NCBI GenBank assembly: GCA_934667465.1
Contig: CAKUMG010000033.1
Span: forward strand, 1-16,209
From: an uncultured Actinoplanes sp.
GTDB taxonomy: Bacteria > Actinomycetota > Actinomycetes > Mycobacteriales > Micromonosporaceae
Direction of reading: 5' to 3'
Length of the DNA stretch: 16,209 nucleotides
Shown: in pieces, positions 14,142 through 16,209 of the stretch
Numbering within the stretch: the first letter of the stretch is position 1
Layout of the letters: every line of letters starts with the position of its first letter
The notes under the pieces: model-generated
What the model was told of the DNA's origin: nothing
Database searches by the model: none
The model's input: the letters and a program-made list of their open reading frames with translations, nothing else
Made by a program: the position numbers and the translations under genes

Positions 14142-15389
14142 ATGACACAGCAGCTACTCGTTGCGCCGGGGCGTCCGGGGGCATACCAGAAGATCGGGGA
14201 TGCGCTTGCCGCCGCCGAGGCCGAGGCCGTGGTGACGGTTGCGGCGGGCACCTACTACGAGGCGCTCTTCGTGACCGACAAGACCGTGAGCGTCGTGGCG
14301 GAGCAGGGGCCCGGGACCGTCGTCGTGGATGTGTCGTCGTCGGAGTACGCGGCGATCGCCTGCACGCGGGCCCGGGTGCTGCTGCGGGATCTGACGTTGC
14401 TGGCGGGCAAGGGCCCGGCGGTGTACGCGAACGAGCAGAGCCGGGTCACCGTCGAGAACTGCCGGTTGACCGCCGCCGGGGAGGTTGTCGTCTCGCTGGT
14501 CGGCGGTACGGCGTACGCGATCACCCGCTCCGAGGTGACCGGGGCCGCCGGGACCGGGCTGCTCGCCGATGCGGCGGAGGGCACCGTCGACGCGTGCCGG
14601 TTCGATGGGGCGCCGGGCAACGGGATCTTCGTCCGTACGGCCGGCAGTCTGCTCCTGCGCGACAGTGCCGTCACGAACGTCGGGGCGGCCGTCACGCACA
14701 TCGGCGGCGCGGGCACCGGGGTCGGCGGGGGCGGCATCGTGGTCACGGGCAGCGCGGAGGTGACCGTGGAGCGCGGCCACCTCACCGCCGGGGTGGTGCT
14801 CGGGGGCACCAGCCGCGCCCGGCTCACCAATGTGACGGTGCCCGCGGTGACCGTCGCGCCCGGGGCGAAGGCCGTGCTCGACAACTGCGCCGACGAGCAC
14901 AACAAGCAGGTGCGGGCGCGCAAACCGGGCACCCAGGACAGTGCGAAACGCCCGCCCGCCCTTTACGCGGCGATTGCCCTGCTCGCCCCGGCCGTTTTCC
15001 TGTGGTTCGCGGCCGCGGTCGGGTGTGTGCGGGTAATCATGCGCAGCGAGGGCGACGCGGTGTTCCTCATCTGGATCATCTTTGTGTTCCTCGGCCTGAT
15101 CTGCGTGCTGCTGGCCTTCATGTGCCTCGTCGCGATGCTGCTCGCCTGGACCGGCGAGCCCGCGCATCAGTGGCATCTCGCGGCCGGCGTGACCGCGGGC
15201 CTCTGCCTGATCACGGTCGTGAACCTGCTGGTCCGCGGCACCATCGACTACAACCCGACGCAGATCGGCCCGATCGTCGTGGGGGTGCTGGCCGTGATCT
15301 CGCTGGTGCTGGTCAACACCAAGCCGGTCGTACGGTGGCTCGCCGCGGCCAAGGCCCGTCAGGCCCAGCGCCCCGCAGCCACGTCGTAG
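14142..15389 (+). CDS. Right-handed beta-helix protein with four C-terminal membrane helices
   Basis: This is a 415-residue protein. Residues 1-275 open with LLVAPGRPGAYQKIGDALAA and then show short repeating beta-strand rungs (VTVENCRLTA, AYAITRSEVTG, GTVDACRFDG, SLLLRDSAVT, VTVERGHLTA), as in pectate-lyase-like right-handed beta-helices. There is no signal peptide, so the helix is probably cytoplasmic. From about 295 on there are four hydrophobic spans (ALYAAIALLAPAVFLWF, FLIWIIFVFLGLICVLL, LAAGVTAGLCLITVVNL, IGPIVVGVLAVISLVLV) and a basic end. No carbohydrate-lyase active site is recognisable; a scaffold or partner-binding surface is more likely. It follows the mycosin terminator, in a locus with no visible eccE. 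ATG 14142 is chosen because the family-like N-terminus starts there (GGGGA just upstream); ATG 14085 is the alternative. Function unknown. Confidence 0.8.
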   Translation: MTQQLLVAPGRPGAYQKIGDALAAAEAEAVVTVAAGTYYEALFVTDKTVSVVAEQGPGTVVVDVSSSEYAAIACTRARVLLRDLTLLAGKGPAVYANEQSRVTVENCRLTAAGEVVVSLVGGTAYAITRSEVTGAAGTGLLADAAEGTVDACRFDGAPGNGIFVRTAGSLLLRDSAVTNVGAAVTHIGGAGTGVGGGGIVVTGSAEVTVERGHLTAGVVLGGTSRARLTNVTVPAVTVAPGAKAVLDNCADEHNKQVRARKPGTQDSAKRPPALYAAIALLAPAVFLWFAAAVGCVRVIMRSEGDAVFLIWIIFVFLGLICVLLAFMCLVAMLLAWTGEPAHQWHLAAGVTAGLCLITVVNLLVRGTIDYNPTQIGPIVVGVLAVISLVLVNTKPVVRWLAAAKARQAQRPAATS

Positions 15390-16209
15390 ACGGCCACCAG
15401 CGTGTCGGTGCCGTCGGCCTCGATCCGGTGCAGCCCGGCACCGTCCGGCACGACGAGCGACTCCAGCCGTGGCGGGTCCGGCGGCGGGGACGAGGATTCC
15501 CAGCGCAGCACCACGACCCACGGATCGTCGAGCTGGTACGGCGACCCGTCCCCCAGCAGCCCGAGCCGCTCGTACAGCCGCGCCGGCGTGTCCCGCCCCG
15601 GCCCGTACCAGGCGTGCACGAGCCCGGCCACCCGGTCGTAGCCCTGCTCCAGGTACGCCGCCACGTACATCGGCGGCACCACGACCTGCGACCGGACAGG
15701 CGCATCAGGATCGCGCTCGTAAGAGGGAGGCGAGGCGAGAGCCGTGCGCACCGACCCCAGCCACTCCCCCAGCTCCTGCACCTTCTTCCCGTCGATCTCG
15801 ACGGCGAGCGGCGTCCCGGCGTTGAGCAGCAGCGGCAGCGCCGAGTCGGGCCAGTGCGTCGTCAGCTGCAGGCTCGACACCGACACCCAGTCGGTCTCCC
15901 CCGCCGCCTGCCGCATCCGGGCCTCCGACGTGTACGCGACGATCCCCGGCGGCGACGCCAGCACCGGCCAGCCGAATCCGGGGTCGCCGAGATCGCGGGT
16001 CGGCGGCGCGTCCGCGCGCAGCGGCAGGAACAACGGCGAGCGCAGCATCGCGGCCGTGGTGTCGTGCACGTCCGCCGCGGCGACGGCCGCGCGCAGCTCC
16101 GACTCGCCGTCGACCGTGATGTCGGGCAGCGCCGCGAGCTCGGGCCCGGTGAGCACGAGGCCGATCGGGAGCCCGAGGTCGACGGCGAGGACCCAGGACG
16201 GGTCGGGCC
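15359..16209 (-). CDS. SseB-like protein with C-terminal extension, 5' end outside the window
   Basis: The minus-strand frame is open to the right edge, leaving 282 visible residues. The first codons beyond the internal GTG at 16156 still read like protein (PDPSWVLAVDLGLPIGLVLT), so the true start lies outside. The visible part shows the end of one SseB-like domain (WVLAVDLGLPIGLVL) and a complete second one (SPLFLPLRADA, GIVAYTSEARMRQAAG, WPDSALPLLLNAGTPLAVEID). About 130 residues of an unassigned region follow (VVVPPMYVAAYLEQGYDRVAGLVHAWY). There is no signal peptide or membrane helix in the visible part. SseB was named for a Salmonella type III secretion translocon protein, but SseB-like domains in actinomycetes are cytoplasmic, recur in T7SS neighbourhoods and have no established biochemical role. 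It overlaps the beta-helix gene tail to tail by 31 bp. Confidence 0.75.
   Translation of the reverse strand, partial: PDPSWVLAVDLGLPIGLVLTGPELAALPDITVDGESELRAAVAAADVHDTTAAMLRSPLFLPLRADAPPTRDLGDPGFGWPVLASPPGIVAYTSEARMRQAAGETDWVSVSSLQLTTHWPDSALPLLLNAGTPLAVEIDGKKVQELGEWLGSVRTALASPPSYERDPDAPVRSQVVVPPMYVAAYLEQGYDRVAGLVHAWYGPGRDTPARLYERLGLLGDGSPYQLDDPWVVVLRWESSSPPPDPPRLESLVVPDGAGLHRIEADGTDTLVAVYDVAAGRWA

Noticed and set aside
1..16209. CRISPR arrays, tRNA or rRNA genes, insertion sequences, phage or attachment sites
   Set aside because: None seen. There are no regular short repeats, no transposase or integrase frames, and no tRNA-like folds noticed by eye.

Overview
The window is a type VII secretion (ESX/T7SS) locus from a very GC-rich actinomycete. 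GC-rich wobble positions, GTG starts on several genes, strong GGAGG ribosome sites and the gene content all suggest Micromonosporaceae, with Actinoplanes-like my best guess. That placement is inferred from style and content, since no rRNA or marker gene is present.

Layout. At the left edge a WXG100-like gene begins on the minus strand (102 to 1, cut by the edge), preceded on the same strand by eccB (1676-261). Reading the other way is a two-gene immunity-type cassette (1808-3474): an Imm35/YrhB-like plus double SUKH-3 protein, then a single SUKH-3 protein with an overlapping start. It converges on eccD (minus, 4864-3482). eccD is divergent from eccC (4997-8956), a full-length fused three-ATPase EccC. 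Downstream on the plus strand come a helical protein with a YxxxD motif (9081-9722) and a WXG-like protein with a long Pro/Gly/Ala-rich tail (9734-11476); together they look like a PE/PPE-style substrate pair. A strong hairpin follows. Then come two tandem mycosin (MycP, S8 protease) genes: the first intact (11574-12830), the second (12849-14032) carrying an apparent 1-nt deletion exactly at the signal peptide/mature junction. A second strong hairpin closes this block. Last are a right-handed beta-helix protein with four C-terminal membrane helices (14142-15389) and, on the minus strand and cut by the right edge, an SseB-like protein (15359 to beyond 16209) whose 3' end overlaps it by 31 bp.

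How it works together. EccB, EccC and EccD are core inner-membrane parts of the secretion machine, and EccC is its motor. Mycosins are membrane-anchored extracytoplasmic proteases needed for ESX function. The WXG100-like gene and the YxxxD/WXG-like pair are the likely substrates. The SUKH-3/Imm35 proteins look like a polyimmunity cassette against polymorphic toxins, but no toxin is visible here. Neither eccE nor eccA is recognisable in the window. The beta-helix membrane protein and the SseB-like protein are the least understood parts and the best candidates for lineage-specific T7SS components.

Most other long open frames are antisense or shifted shadows, a consequence of the high GC content.
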